Positions 1 to 9,269 of a DNA stretch of 57,578 bases are shown here, one piece after another (position 1 is the stretch's first letter; each line of letters starts with the position of its first letter). Origin of the DNA: Thermodesulfatator sp. GTDB taxonomy: Bacteria > Desulfobacterota > Thermodesulfobacteria > Thermodesulfobacteriales > Thermodesulfobacteriaceae. The position numbers were made by a program, and so were the translations under genes. The notes under the pieces were generated by a model, which ran no database searches, was not told the origin of the DNA, and saw nothing but the letters and a program-made list of their open reading frames with translations. The stretch spans positions 1 to 57,578 of the forward strand of contig JAMOQE010000023.1 of NCBI GenBank assembly GCA_027064165.1, in the 5' to 3' direction.

Positions 1-2
1 TG

Positions 3-1742
3 GTGCTCATAAGCAGAGGAAATCCCTTAAAGAGTGATCTTACAGGCACAGTGGTTAAAGTAACTCCCCACTCCTTGATAGTTGCTTTTGAAAACAAGCC
101 TCCTGCCTGGGTTTATAAAAAAGGAGTAAGAATAGATCTTTACATAAACGATATACCCTTTAAAAGAATGCTTGAAACACTTGAAGAAATCCGCCATGCT
201 CAGGGAAGGTTGAAAGAACTGAGAAATATTATTCTTGGCTTAAGGAAGCCAGCTCTTCCTGAAAAAACTAAAATAGAAAAGTTTTTTGATGAGAGGCTAA
301 ATAAAAGGCAAAGGGAGGCAATAAGCCTTGCCCTGGGTTCAGCAGATTTTTTCCTGGTGCACGGGCCTCCTGGCACAGGAAAAACAAGCACCCTTACTGA
401 AATTATCGTGCAGCTCGTTAAAACCGGGCACAAGGTTCTTGCCACTGCAGACTCAAACATTGCTGTTGACAACCTGGTGCTTAATCTTTCTAAATATCCA
501 TTTCTAAAACTTGTAAGAATCGGACACCCTGCAAGGGTTATGGAAGAGCTTGAAAGGTTTTCTATCTATGCCCTGTTTGAAGAGGAGGAAAAGGGAAAGC
601 AGGTAAAAGCAGGCTGGGAGGAAATAAAAAGGCTTATGGAGCAGAGGGACAAATTTACTAAGCCCACACCTGCCTTAAGAAGGGGGCTTTCAGACGAAGA
701 AGTCCTTTCTCTCTCAGCAAGAGGAAAAGGGGCAAGAGGGGTGAAAAGAGAAGTTATCCGCTCCATGGCAAGATGGATTAGTTTAAATCAGGAGATTGAA
801 AATAGGGTATCAGCCCTTAAAGAGCTTGAAGCAGAAGTTTTCAAAAGAATCATCTCCCAGGCAGATGTTGTGCTTTCCACAAATTCCATGGCAAAGTCTG
901 AGTTTCTTGAGGGCTTTGAGTTTGATGTGGCAGTAATAGACGAAGGAAGTCAGCAGGTTGAGCCATCAACCCTTATTGCCATATCCAGGGCAAAGAGATT
1001 TTTTCTGGCAGGGGACCACAAACAGCTTCCTCCCACCATTTTAAGTGAAGAGGCAAAAGAGCTTGAAAAGACCCTTTTTGAAAAGCTCATTGAAAGATTC
1101 CCCGGGCATTCAATTATGCTTGAAGTGCAGTATAGAATGAACGAAAAAATTATGGAGTTCCCCAACAGAGAGTTTTACGAAGGAAAACTTATTGCTGCAC
1201 CTGAAGTAAAAGAAAGGCTTCTTAAGGACCTCGGGGTAAAAGAGCCTCAAAAGTTTAAAAATGTGCTTTCTCCCTGTCATGCACTTGGCTTTATAGAGAC
1301 TTCAAGAATTAATGCTCTGGAATTTCAGCCAGAAGGCTCAACTTCTTATGAAAACTTTGAGGAAGCAAAGATCTGCCTTGAGCTGGTAGAGGAACTTTTA
1401 AAAATGGGGGTAAAAAAGGAGGACATAGGAGTTATCACTCCTTATGCAGCCCAGGTTAAGCTTTTAAAAGAGCTCTTTGCAGAAAAAGGACTCAAGGTAG
1501 AAATAAATTCCGTGGATGGATTTCAGGGAAGGGAAAAAGAAGTGATTATTATTTCGTTTGTGCGTTCAAATGAGGATGGAGAAATAGGATTCCTTCGGGA
1601 CCTGAGGAGGCTCAATGTTGCCATCACCAGGCCCCGAAGAAAGCTTATCTGCATCGGGAACTCTGCCACTCTAAAAATCCAGCCAGTATATGAAAGATTT
1701 TTAAACTACATCAGGGAGCAGGGTCAGTGGGAGGTGCTGTAG
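3..1742 (+). CDS. IGHMBP2/UPF1-like superfamily 1 helicase (5' truncated)
   Basis: A superfamily 1B DNA/RNA helicase, presumably an ATP-driven 5'-3' unwinding enzyme like IGHMBP2/SMUBP-2. Visible motifs are Walker A GPPGTGKTST near residue 120, Walker B as VIDEGSQQ (family norm DEASQ), motif III GDHKQLPPT, motif IV QYRMN, motif V VDGFQGREKE and motif VI NVAITRPRR. All motor motifs are intact. The open frame begins at the window edge with a GTG. Walker A lies earlier than in full-length relatives, so part of the N-terminal region is probably missing upstream and the GTG is probably internal. The 3' end overlaps the convergent aminomutase gene by 19 bases. The family is clear; the biological role in bacteria is poorly known. 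Confidence 0.88.
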   Translation: MLISRGNPLKSDLTGTVVKVTPHSLIVAFENKPPAWVYKKGVRIDLYINDIPFKRMLETLEEIRHAQGRLKELRNIILGLRKPALPEKTKIEKFFDERLNKRQREAISLALGSADFFLVHGPPGTGKTSTLTEIIVQLVKTGHKVLATADSNIAVDNLVLNLSKYPFLKLVRIGHPARVMEELERFSIYALFEEEEKGKQVKAGWEEIKRLMEQRDKFTKPTPALRRGLSDEEVLSLSARGKGARGVKREVIRSMARWISLNQEIENRVSALKELEAEVFKRIISQADVVLSTNSMAKSEFLEGFEFDVAVIDEGSQQVEPSTLIAISRAKRFFLAGDHKQLPPTILSEEAKELEKTLFEKLIERFPGHSIMLEVQYRMNEKIMEFPNREFYEGKLIAAPEVKERLLKDLGVKEPQKFKNVLSPCHALGFIETSRINALEFQPEGSTSYENFEEAKICLELVEELLKMGVKKEDIGVITPYAAQVKLLKELFAEKGLKVEINSVDGFQGREKEVIIISFVRSNEDGEIGFLRDLRRLNVAITRPRRKLICIGNSATLKIQPVYERFLNYIREQGQWEVL

Positions 1743-2863
1743 TTTTTTAGCACTTCTTCAGCAGGATCTCCTGGAAGGGGTGGAAAATCATCAAGCCACC
1801 CACCATTTTCCACAACCGGCCTCTTAAAAAGCACACCTACTTTTTCGGGATCTTTGCACTGGTGATATCTGAAATATATGTATCCATCAAGCACTCCCAC
1901 TATTTCTATCTTGCCTGTGCGATGTGACATGGCATATTTAAACCTCTTGGCATGGCCGTCAAGTTTTTGTTTGGCAGCCTCCACAATGGAATATCCCTCA
2001 ACAAGGGGCACCTGAAAATGGGCTTTAACCCTTTTTACCGGACGGCACTGAAACACATAATAGGGCACAACTCCTGTTGAAACAAGGCTTTTCATAAGCT
2101 CTGCCAAGGTCTCTGGATTATCATTCACGCCTTTAAGCAGCACTGTCTGATTGCTTACAATTACTTTATGGCTGAGCAGGGCATCAATAGCCTTTTTTGC
2201 CTCTGGTGTAAGTTCTTTTGGATGATTGAAATGAGTTACGAGATAAACTCTTCTTTCCGGTGTGGAATAAGTGGCAAAGAGTTCAAGGAGCTTTGGATCT
2301 TCATAAATGCGCATGGGATAGAACACTGGCACCCTGCTTCCAAAGCGAATAAAGCGGAGATGGGAAATCCGAGAAAGCTCCTTTAAAAAGTGCTCAATCA
2401 CCTCGGTTTTAAGCACGAGGGGATCTCCACCAGAGATAAGGACATTTGTAACCTCTGGATGCTCCTTAATGTATTTTACTGCCTCGTCAAAAATCTGAAG
2501 AGTCTCCTTAGTGGAAATCCCCACCATCCTTTTTCTAAAGCAATGTCTGCAATACCCAGCACACCTATTGGTAGCAAGAAGAAGCACAGTTTCTCTATAT
2601 TTGTGCTGAAGGCCAGTAAGCACAGTATTTTCCATTTCTCCAGATGTGTCATAGGAGCCTGAGGCATCAAGCTCTTCCACAGAGGGAAAGACAATTTTTT
2701 TCAGGGGATCTTCAGGATCTGTCCAGTCAATAAGTCCTGCATAATAGGTAGGGATATACATGGGGTGGACTTTTAGCACTTCTTTCAAGCTTTCTTTTTC
2801 AGGAAATTGTATTTCAAATTCATTTTCTATTGCGTCAATAGTAGCATAACCAGGGATTCTCAT
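1724..2863 (-). CDS. KamA-family radical SAM aminomutase (lysine 2,3-aminomutase-like)
   Basis: A radical S-adenosylmethionine, PLP-dependent aminomutase of the KamA/EpmB superfamily. The cluster motif CxxxCxxC is present as CAGYCRHC near residue 100, in the usual TNRCAGYCRHCFRKR context. A C-terminal SHRTGKIEI segment probably carries the PLP lysine. The length (379 aa) is shorter than clostridial KamA (about 416) and longer than EpmB. No EF-P or EpmA gene is adjacent, so lysine 2,3-aminomutase and a relative with another substrate remain equally possible. A strong AAAGGAGGGG ribosome site precedes the ATG. The gene is transcribed alone, away from the signalling block. Confidence 0.85.
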   Translation of the reverse strand: MRIPGYATIDAIENEFEIQFPEKESLKEVLKVHPMYIPTYYAGLIDWTDPEDPLKKIVFPSVEELDASGSYDTSGEMENTVLTGLQHKYRETVLLLATNRCAGYCRHCFRKRMVGISTKETLQIFDEAVKYIKEHPEVTNVLISGGDPLVLKTEVIEHFLKELSRISHLRFIRFGSRVPVFYPMRIYEDPKLLELFATYSTPERRVYLVTHFNHPKELTPEAKKAIDALLSHKVIVSNQTVLLKGVNDNPETLAELMKSLVSTGVVPYYVFQCRPVKRVKAHFQVPLVEGYSIVEAAKQKLDGHAKRFKYAMSHRTGKIEIVGVLDGYIYFRYHQCKDPEKVGVLFKRPVVENGGWLDDFPPLPGDPAEEVLKNYSTSH

Positions 2864-3069
2864 ATTCTCCCCTCCTTTTTTAAGGATATTAAGGCCTCTC
2901 AGTTATTTAAAAATTGAAACTCACGAATACACTAAGTACTATATTTGTAGAATAAATTTTTTTATGTAAAATAACTTAACTTTTCAAAAAAGTCAAGTTC
3001 TGATGTAAAAATCCAAGATAAAATTGTCTTTATAGTAATTATCCTTTAAGTTTTATATCAATTTCAAAC

Positions 3070-3098
3070 TTGTCTAAAAATAAAATGTGTTTTATAAA
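3070..3098 (+). promoter_or_regulatory. Sigma-70-type promoter of the signalling block
   Basis: TTGTCT (3070-3075), 17-base spacer, TATAAA (3093-3098). It lies in a 269-base AT-rich gap and would start transcription near 3105, about 28 bases before the GTG of the first sensor gene. The rest of the gap holds no gene that I can see. Confidence 0.5.
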
Positions 3099-3132
3099 AT
3101 AAGTAAGGAAGAAAACATAAAAAAGGAGGCAT

Positions 3133-5148
3133 GTGCGTACACGACTGTCGCTTAAAAATAGGTTTTTTTTGTTGATTTTTCTCGTATCATTTGCATTTAT
3201 GGGAGTTCTTGTCCCATATTTGGGAAGTATTTATCAAATTTATAAATTTTATAACAGAGAATACAAAGGACTTTTAGAAAGTGAAAAGTGTTTTTCACTA
3301 CTTACAGCTTTACTTTCTCAAAATCCAGAGAAAATTTCAAAATCCGTGGAAGTTTTAAACGACCTTCTCACCCGTAACGAAAACCCACCTGAAATCTGGC
3401 AATACTGGGAAATGACAAAAGAATGCATTCAAAATTTTCTTAATAAAAAGGTCCACAGAAAAGAGGAACTTCTTTATTGTGCTTCTGAACTTTTTAAAAT
3501 GGAAGAAGCAATATCTCAATATTCAGGAGCTATAGCAGATCCAGATAAAGCTGTAGAAAATCTTTTAATAGCGCATTACAGTGACTTCCCTCCCTTAATT
3601 TCTTTTTATATAAAAAATGCCTTTCTTTCTCCTTTAATCTTATCTAATTATCTAAAACATTTAAAATATGCTCTGAAATTTAAGCCTGAGCTCAAGCATG
3701 TCCTTTCAAATATAAATAAGCTTCATTCTTACGAAGTTACTTTAAGTGATTTGCTATCCATAGATAAAAAAGTATTAAACTGGGCCAAAACTTATACTTT
3801 ACACCGGAAAAGAAAAACCCTTGTAAAATTATATTTAAGTCTATTTATTGTTTGTATAACCCTGGCTTCTGTTTTAGGAACTGTACATTCTCTAATTACC
3901 ACACTCAATAAAAGCCTTACCCATCTTAAATCCATTGCACGGGCTATAAAACACGGAGACTACAAAGCTATTGAAAAAATTTCTCTTTCTGCAGAAGAAT
4001 GTCACGAAGAATGCTTTAAAAGCATGCAGAAACTTATAGAAGCTTTAAAATTTCAGGGAGAAAATTTAAGAACCCTTCAGATAGCCATAAAAAACATCTC
4101 GGAAGGCAAAATTGTGCCTCTTATTTATCCAGAAACTTCAGGACTTTTATCGGAACTTTATGCTGCAGAAACAGAAGTAGCTTTACAGCTTAATACCCTT
4201 AAAAGCCAGCTCTTTGAACTCGTTTATCACTTAAAAAGAAAACATTTTAAAACTTTGAAATTAAAAGGGCTAAAAGGGGAGTGGAAGCTATGGGCATATC
4301 TTTATAATAACGAAATTAAAAATCTCCAAAATTTTTTCAATTCGTTCAATCAAAAGTGTAACCTTCTAAAAGAAGGAAAAATAAAAGAAATTTTAATTTC
4401 CTGCCCGGAAGAGTGTGGAGCGTGGAGTGACTATATTCTTTCCTTCAAAAAAAGCGTAAATCCTTTTTTTCTTCTCTATGAAGATTTAAAAAATCTTTCA
4501 ATTCAGATTAAAAAAGGAAAATTTCAAATAGAAGAAACTGTTGTGCAAAAAAAACATTTTAAAAATGATTTAAACCAGATTTATAATCTCGTAATAGATA
4601 TTATACAAATTTATTCAAAAAAGCTGGAATCACTAAAAAATAAACTCAAAGAGGAAGAAGAGCTAAACATATTTAAAAATACTATAGACGATGACATTTC
4701 TCTGGAAGCCTCGTATCAAAGGATAAAAAAACTTCTTCAGAACAAATTTAAAATAAAATTATTTACCTGGATGAAATTTGACAACGCAAGGAAAAAATTT
4801 ATATTAAGTAATCTGTCTTCAGTAAAACAGCCCCTTTGTAACCCAAAAGTTTTAGATTATCCAGAATATTGTAGAGCCAAAAGACTCAAAACAATAGTGA
4901 TAGGAAATGAAGAAAAATGGGGTAAAGTATGTGCCATGTATAATGGCCCTGGAACGATGTATATCTGTATTCCTTTTTTATTAGAAGGCGAAGTAAAATG
5001 TGTTCTTCATATCTCTTGCCTTACCCAAGAAAACTTTGAAAAAGTGCAAAATGAAATGCCAAACATCTTAAAATACCTGGAAAGGATTATACCGATCCTT
5101 CATACCAAAGAAATTCTAAAAAAATGTGGATATTTAGAAAATCTGTAA
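3133..5148 (+). CDS. Membrane sensor protein with four-cysteine GAF-like domain and no output domain
   Basis: A two-membrane-segment sensor. TM1 is at about residues 10-32. A helical extracytoplasmic region of about 200 residues follows, then TM2 at about 233-258. Next comes a long helical cytoplasmic region that looks like HAMP repeats and coiled coil, and a C-terminal GAF-like domain (about 520-660). That domain has cysteines near residues 569, 580, 600 and 612 in the pattern C-x10-C-R-A ... W-G-x-x-C ... Y-I-C-I-P-F. No kinase, cyclase or methyl-accepting module is present. The next gene overlaps by 25 bases and has the same domain ahead of GGDEF, so the two products may work together. GTG is the only sensible start; its ribosome site AGGAGG is unusually close (3 bases). 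The sensed signal is unknown. Confidence 0.7.
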   Translation: MRTRLSLKNRFFLLIFLVSFAFMGVLVPYLGSIYQIYKFYNREYKGLLESEKCFSLLTALLSQNPEKISKSVEVLNDLLTRNENPPEIWQYWEMTKECIQNFLNKKVHRKEELLYCASELFKMEEAISQYSGAIADPDKAVENLLIAHYSDFPPLISFYIKNAFLSPLILSNYLKHLKYALKFKPELKHVLSNINKLHSYEVTLSDLLSIDKKVLNWAKTYTLHRKRKTLVKLYLSLFIVCITLASVLGTVHSLITTLNKSLTHLKSIARAIKHGDYKAIEKISLSAEECHEECFKSMQKLIEALKFQGENLRTLQIAIKNISEGKIVPLIYPETSGLLSELYAAETEVALQLNTLKSQLFELVYHLKRKHFKTLKLKGLKGEWKLWAYLYNNEIKNLQNFFNSFNQKCNLLKEGKIKEILISCPEECGAWSDYILSFKKSVNPFFLLYEDLKNLSIQIKKGKFQIEETVVQKKHFKNDLNQIYNLVIDIIQIYSKKLESLKNKLKEEEELNIFKNTIDDDISLEASYQRIKKLLQNKFKIKLFTWMKFDNARKKFILSNLSSVKQPLCNPKVLDYPEYCRAKRLKTIVIGNEEKWGKVCAMYNGPGTMYICIPFLLEGEVKCVLHISCLTQENFEKVQNEMPNILKYLERIIPILHTKEILKKCGYLENL

Positions 5149-7958
5149 AATTTCGCTTCTTTTTTATTATTCTTATAATAATTTTTCTTATAGCTTTAAT
5201 ACACATTCTTACTGCCTTTGAGACGATAAAAAGTTTAAGCCACTTTTTTTCGGAAAATTATAAAAATGTCGTAGTTAATGACAAAAAAAATGAATTAAAA
5301 ACAGCTATCCAAATAGCGCAAAATACAATTCAAATTTTTTATGAAAAAAGCCTAAAAGTAATGGTAAAAGAAACGGCTAAAAAAAAGGTAAAATATTTAT
5401 CTGATTTAATGATACATATTATAAAAACATATTATCAGGAAGAAAAAGAAAAAATCCCGGAATCCCAGCTTAAACAAAGAATTTTAACCCTTATAAAACA
5501 AGCTAATTATGGAGGGGGGGAAGGATATTTTTTTGTATTAAATGACAAAGGGATACTACTTGAACATCCCTACCATCCAGAGCTTATAGGGAAAAATATT
5601 CTAAGTCTTAGAGATGTAAAAGGAAAAAAATTTATACCAGAATTCTTAAAAGTGGCTAAAGAAAAAGGTGGAGGATGGGTAGAATATTACTGGCCCAGGC
5701 CAGGTAAAACTCTACCACACTTCAAAATTTCCTATGTGGTTTTCTTTAAACCTTTTAAATGGATTATTGGCACAGGGGTTTATCCTTCAGAGTATATAGA
5801 AGAATTTAAATCTTTTGCCCAAAAACAAGCATTGGAAACTTTAAAGCACATGAGGTATGGAGAAGGAGGAAGTGGATATTTCTGGGTAATGGATGAAACC
5901 GGGAAGATATTAATGCACCCTATTTTTCCACAATTGATAGGGAAACGCACCAAAATTTCAACTGCGATTATAGAACAAATGGGAAACAGACCTTCTGCTT
6001 TTGTCACTTATAAATGGGTTAAGCCCGGGGAAAAAATTTCCAGCATTAAAATCTCCTATGTAGTAAGATTTGCTCCATGGGGATGGATCATTGGCACAGG
6101 AATGTATATGAAAGATCTTGAACACAAAGAAGCTCTTTTAAACAATCATCTGGAAAGCGTGATTAAAACATGGTTTGTAAAAGTTACTTTTATTACAATT
6201 TTAATAGCTATCATTACTTTAATCGTATTAAAAAAATTTTCTGAAAATGTCATTTTTAAAAGGCTTAATAAACTGAACAACCACTTATCTCAAATGGCAG
6301 AAGGCAAATTAACTTTTCTTAAAGAACCTATCCCTGAAGATGAAATCGGCCAAATAGAAAGAAATATAAACCAAAGTATTCTGTTCGTTAAAACAATACA
6401 TACAAATTTAATACAAATTATCAATGCTGTAAGAGAGGGATTACCTTACGATGTTGAAATAGAAAATGTAAAAGGGGAATTTAAAATTATTTTAGAGTTA
6501 CTTCATAATTTTTATAGTGAAATTTTTAAAGCTCTGGGAGTGATAAAAGATTTTTCCTATTCCCTAGAACAGGGAGATCTTAAAGAAATTATTGTTTCTG
6601 AAGAGATTCCCCCTATATTTAACAGGATTCTCCAAAGATTGGACACTGCGAGAAAAAATTTGTTAAATATTCTAAAAGAAATCACAAATATATTAATAAA
6701 AATTGAAGAAGGCAATTTTGATGTAAAAATTGAACAGGAAGGTCAAGGAGTTTATAGAGAAATTCTGAAAGGTTTGGAAAAAATTGTTGAAAATTTTAAA
6801 AATGTTTTAAAAGAAATTAAAATCGTCTCTCAAGAAGTTTTAAAAGGTAATTTACAGGTTCAAATAGATGAAAATAAGTTTAAAGGTAATTATAAAGAGG
6901 TAATTCACTATCTTAATGAGATAATTTTTCAGCTAAAAGAAGAACTTAAAAAAAGAGAAAATCTTTACAGAAGAGAAAGAGAACTGCTGGAATTAAGAAG
7001 ACTCGTAGAGGAAGACTCTACCCTTGAAGAAATTTACCAAAGAATCGCACAATTGATAGAAAAAAGGTTTGGGATAAAAAAATACGCCTTTTATGAAATG
7101 GATCAGGAGCCAGCAAGAATACTTCTGCCCTTTAAAAATAAACAAAGATATTGCAAACCAGAAATTTTTGAAAATCCATCTCTTTGCCGGGCTAACAGAC
7201 TGGGGAAAGAAGTAAAAGGATTTATACATGACTGGGGAACAGAGTGTGAATACTTTTCTCTCCAGGATAAAAATTATATATGTATCCCTTTCATTTTCGG
7301 AGAAAAGACAAAATATGTCCTTCAGATAATAGTGGATCCCAATGATAATCTGGAAGAAATTTTTTGTCGTGTAAAAGAACTCTGTAAATATCTTAATACT
7401 ATTTTACCTATTGTAGAGGTAAAAAAGCTTTTAAAAATCCTTGAAGAAAGGAGTGTAAAAGACAGCTTAACAGGGCTTTATAATAGGCACTTCCTAAACG
7501 AATATCTTATTAAAGCTTCGGAACTTGCTTTAAGACATGGGCACACCCTGGGAATTTTAATGATAGACATTGACTTTTTTAAGAAAGTCAATGACGAATT
7601 TGGCCACGATGTAGGAGATATAGTATTGCAGCAAATTACAGAAATTCTCAAGTCCCGTTTCAGGAAAGCCGATGTAGTAGTAAGATATGGAGGAGAAGAA
7701 TTTTTAGTACTTCTCCACGATGTAGAGGAAAATAAGCTTATAGAAATTGCAGAACAGATAAGGATTGCAGTAGAAAACACGCCTTTTCAAACTCCTCAAG
7801 GGCCAATAAAAAAGACTATCAGCATAGGAGTTGCTGTATATCCAATAGATTCTAAAGATATTTGGCAAGTAATAAAGTTTGCAGATATAGCTCTTTATCA
7901 TGCTAAAAAAACAGGAAGAAATAAAGTGGTAAGGTTTACAAAAGATCTTATTCAATAA
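5124..7958 (+). CDS. Tandem-Cache / HAMP / four-cysteine GAF-like / GGDEF diguanylate cyclase
   Basis: A membrane-bound diguanylate cyclase that makes c-di-GMP. In order: TM1 (about 10-30); two sCache_2-type sensor domains, each containing GYF-V/W and FKW/WGWIIGTG (about 120-230 and 240-340); TM2 (about 355-375); HAMP and repeated helical linkers; a GAF-like domain with cysteines near 677 and 690 and two more in WGTEC and YICIPF; and a C-terminal GGDEF domain (about 775-940). The active-site signature is RYGGEEF. An upstream RKAD sits five residues before it and is a product-inhibition I-site (RxxD). DSLTGLYNRHF marks the domain start. The ATG lies inside the preceding gene with no clear ribosome site, so translation is probably coupled. 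Confidence 0.88.
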   Translation: MWIFRKSVKFRFFFIILIIIFLIALIHILTAFETIKSLSHFFSENYKNVVVNDKKNELKTAIQIAQNTIQIFYEKSLKVMVKETAKKKVKYLSDLMIHIIKTYYQEEKEKIPESQLKQRILTLIKQANYGGGEGYFFVLNDKGILLEHPYHPELIGKNILSLRDVKGKKFIPEFLKVAKEKGGGWVEYYWPRPGKTLPHFKISYVVFFKPFKWIIGTGVYPSEYIEEFKSFAQKQALETLKHMRYGEGGSGYFWVMDETGKILMHPIFPQLIGKRTKISTAIIEQMGNRPSAFVTYKWVKPGEKISSIKISYVVRFAPWGWIIGTGMYMKDLEHKEALLNNHLESVIKTWFVKVTFITILIAIITLIVLKKFSENVIFKRLNKLNNHLSQMAEGKLTFLKEPIPEDEIGQIERNINQSILFVKTIHTNLIQIINAVREGLPYDVEIENVKGEFKIILELLHNFYSEIFKALGVIKDFSYSLEQGDLKEIIVSEEIPPIFNRILQRLDTARKNLLNILKEITNILIKIEEGNFDVKIEQEGQGVYREILKGLEKIVENFKNVLKEIKIVSQEVLKGNLQVQIDENKFKGNYKEVIHYLNEIIFQLKEELKKRENLYRRERELLELRRLVEEDSTLEEIYQRIAQLIEKRFGIKKYAFYEMDQEPARILLPFKNKQRYCKPEIFENPSLCRANRLGKEVKGFIHDWGTECEYFSLQDKNYICIPFIFGEKTKYVLQIIVDPNDNLEEIFCRVKELCKYLNTILPIVEVKKLLKILEERSVKDSLTGLYNRHFLNEYLIKASELALRHGHTLGILMIDIDFFKKVNDEFGHDVGDIVLQQITEILKSRFRKADVVVRYGGEEFLVLLHDVEENKLIEIAEQIRIAVENTPFQTPQGPIKKTISIGVAVYPIDSKDIWQVIKFADIALYHAKKTGRNKVVRFTKDLIQ

Positions 7959-7984
7959 CCTCCCTTGATGGGTAGAGTACTTTC

Positions 7985-8041
7985 TTGATAAAAATTTTTA
8001 GTTTAAAATATATTATAATAATCGCTCAATTTACTAAATTG
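7985..8041 (+). promoter_or_regulatory. Possible promoter plus small palindrome before the binding-protein gene
   Basis: TTGATA (7985-7990), 18-base spacer, TATATT (8009-8014), followed by the perfect interrupted palindrome CAATTT-ACT-AAATTG (8027-8041). The palindrome would lie just downstream of the transcription start, where an operator could act. Both elements are AT-rich and could be chance. Confidence 0.3.
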
Positions 8042-8066
8042 GCCTAAAAGTTGGTAAAGTTATTTT

Positions 8067-9269
8067 ATGAAAATGTTCAACATTTGTTTATCTATCTGTT
8101 TAATTATTTTTTCTTTAAATTTTAAAATTCAGCAAGGTTATCCTGCGAAAATTCAATCCACTCTTAAATTTGGCATGTCAACCGTGCTTTCCGGTCCCAA
8201 TGCAGAGTTAGGGAAAGAGTTCTCTTTTGGAGTAAAAACTGCTTTCAAAAAAGCAAACAGAGAAGGGGGAATTCAGGGAAAAAGGCTTAAGCTCGTCGTT
8301 CTTGATGATGGTTATAATCCTTCCCGAACAATTAAAAACATGCACAGGCTTATTGAAAATGAACTTGTGCTCGGAATTATAGGCAATGTGGGAACTCCTA
8401 CCGGAGTTGTAGCCATGCCAATTGCTATAAAAAATAAAGTGCTCTTTTTTGCTCCCTTTACAGGTGCAAAGGCATTAAGGCCCAATCCTCCCAATCCCTA
8501 TGTCTTTCACTACAGGGCAAGTTATTATGAAGAGATAAAATTTCTTCTAACCCATCTTCTCAAGGCAAAGGGCATTAAGCCCTCGGAAGTGGCTTTTTTT
8601 ACCCAAAACGATGCTTACGGAGACGAAATTTTTAAGTCTGGATTAAAAGTCCTTAAAAGTCTTGGTTTGCAAGAGGAAGAAGAAGTAATACATGTGCGCT
8701 ATCCCAGAAATACGCTTTATGTACACAGTGCTGCAGCAAGACTTTTAAGGGTAGAGCCTCATCCAAAGGTAATAGTGCTGGGTGGTACTTATAGTGCCTG
8801 TGCTGAGTTTATAAAAGTGCTCAGGGAGCATGGTTATAAAGGATACTTTGTTTCGGTGTCTTTTATTGGTGCTGAGGCCCTTGCCAGAATTGCTCAAAAA
8901 GAACCTATTGCAGGGGAAGGGGTAATTATTTCAGAAGTTGTACCACCTCTGGATAAAAAGCTTCCTATAATAAAAGAGTACCTTTCTGAAATAAAAAAGC
9001 TTGATCCTGAAAAAAAACCGAGCCTTGTGTCTCTTGAGGGCTATATTGCGGGAAAGATCCTTATAGAGGCTTTAAAGAAGATCAAAGGAGATATTACAAG
9101 GGAAAGTATTGTAAAAGCAATGACAGAACTTGGCGAATTTGACATAGGACTTGGTGTCCCTTTAAGGCTTGATAAAACACATCATCAGGCAAGCCATTAT
9201 GTCTGGATTGTAAAAATTAAAAAGGGGCAAATAGTTTCAATTAATTTAAAAAGGAGAAGATGCCATTAA
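8067..9269 (+). CDS. LivK-like periplasmic substrate-binding protein (PBP type 1)
   Basis: A periplasmic binding protein of the branched-chain amino acid ABC family (Peripla_BP_6 fold). An N-terminal signal peptide (about residues 1-25) is followed by the typical start FGMSTVLSGPNAELGKE. Later hallmarks include GGIQGKRLKL and LDDGYNP, and VPLRLDKTHHQ near the C-terminus. No lipobox is visible, so the protein is probably soluble in the periplasm. No LivFGMH transporter genes are nearby. Instead the gene runs directly into a hybrid sensor kinase (overlap about 5 bases), so the protein may present a ligand to the kinase rather than feed a transporter, as LuxP does for LuxQ. The ligand cannot be inferred beyond an amino-acid-like or amide-like small molecule. 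Confidence 0.85.
   Translation: MKMFNICLSICLIIFSLNFKIQQGYPAKIQSTLKFGMSTVLSGPNAELGKEFSFGVKTAFKKANREGGIQGKRLKLVVLDDGYNPSRTIKNMHRLIENELVLGIIGNVGTPTGVVAMPIAIKNKVLFFAPFTGAKALRPNPPNPYVFHYRASYYEEIKFLLTHLLKAKGIKPSEVAFFTQNDAYGDEIFKSGLKVLKSLGLQEEEEVIHVRYPRNTLYVHSAAARLLRVEPHPKVIVLGGTYSACAEFIKVLREHGYKGYFVSVSFIGAEALARIAQKEPIAGEGVIISEVVPPLDKKLPIIKEYLSEIKKLDPEKKPSLVSLEGYIAGKILIEALKKIKGDITRESIVKAMTELGEFDIGLGVPLRLDKTHHQASHYVWIVKIKKGQIVSINLKRRRCH

Noticed and set aside
2980-3005. AT-rich inverted repeat near AACTTTTCAAAAAAGTCAAGTT
   Set aside because: Arms are only five bases with mismatched interior; not convincing as a terminator or operator.
8067-9269. Branched-chain amino acid ABC transporter component
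   Set aside because: The binding protein fits the family but no permease or ATPase gene is nearby, so a transport role is not claimed.
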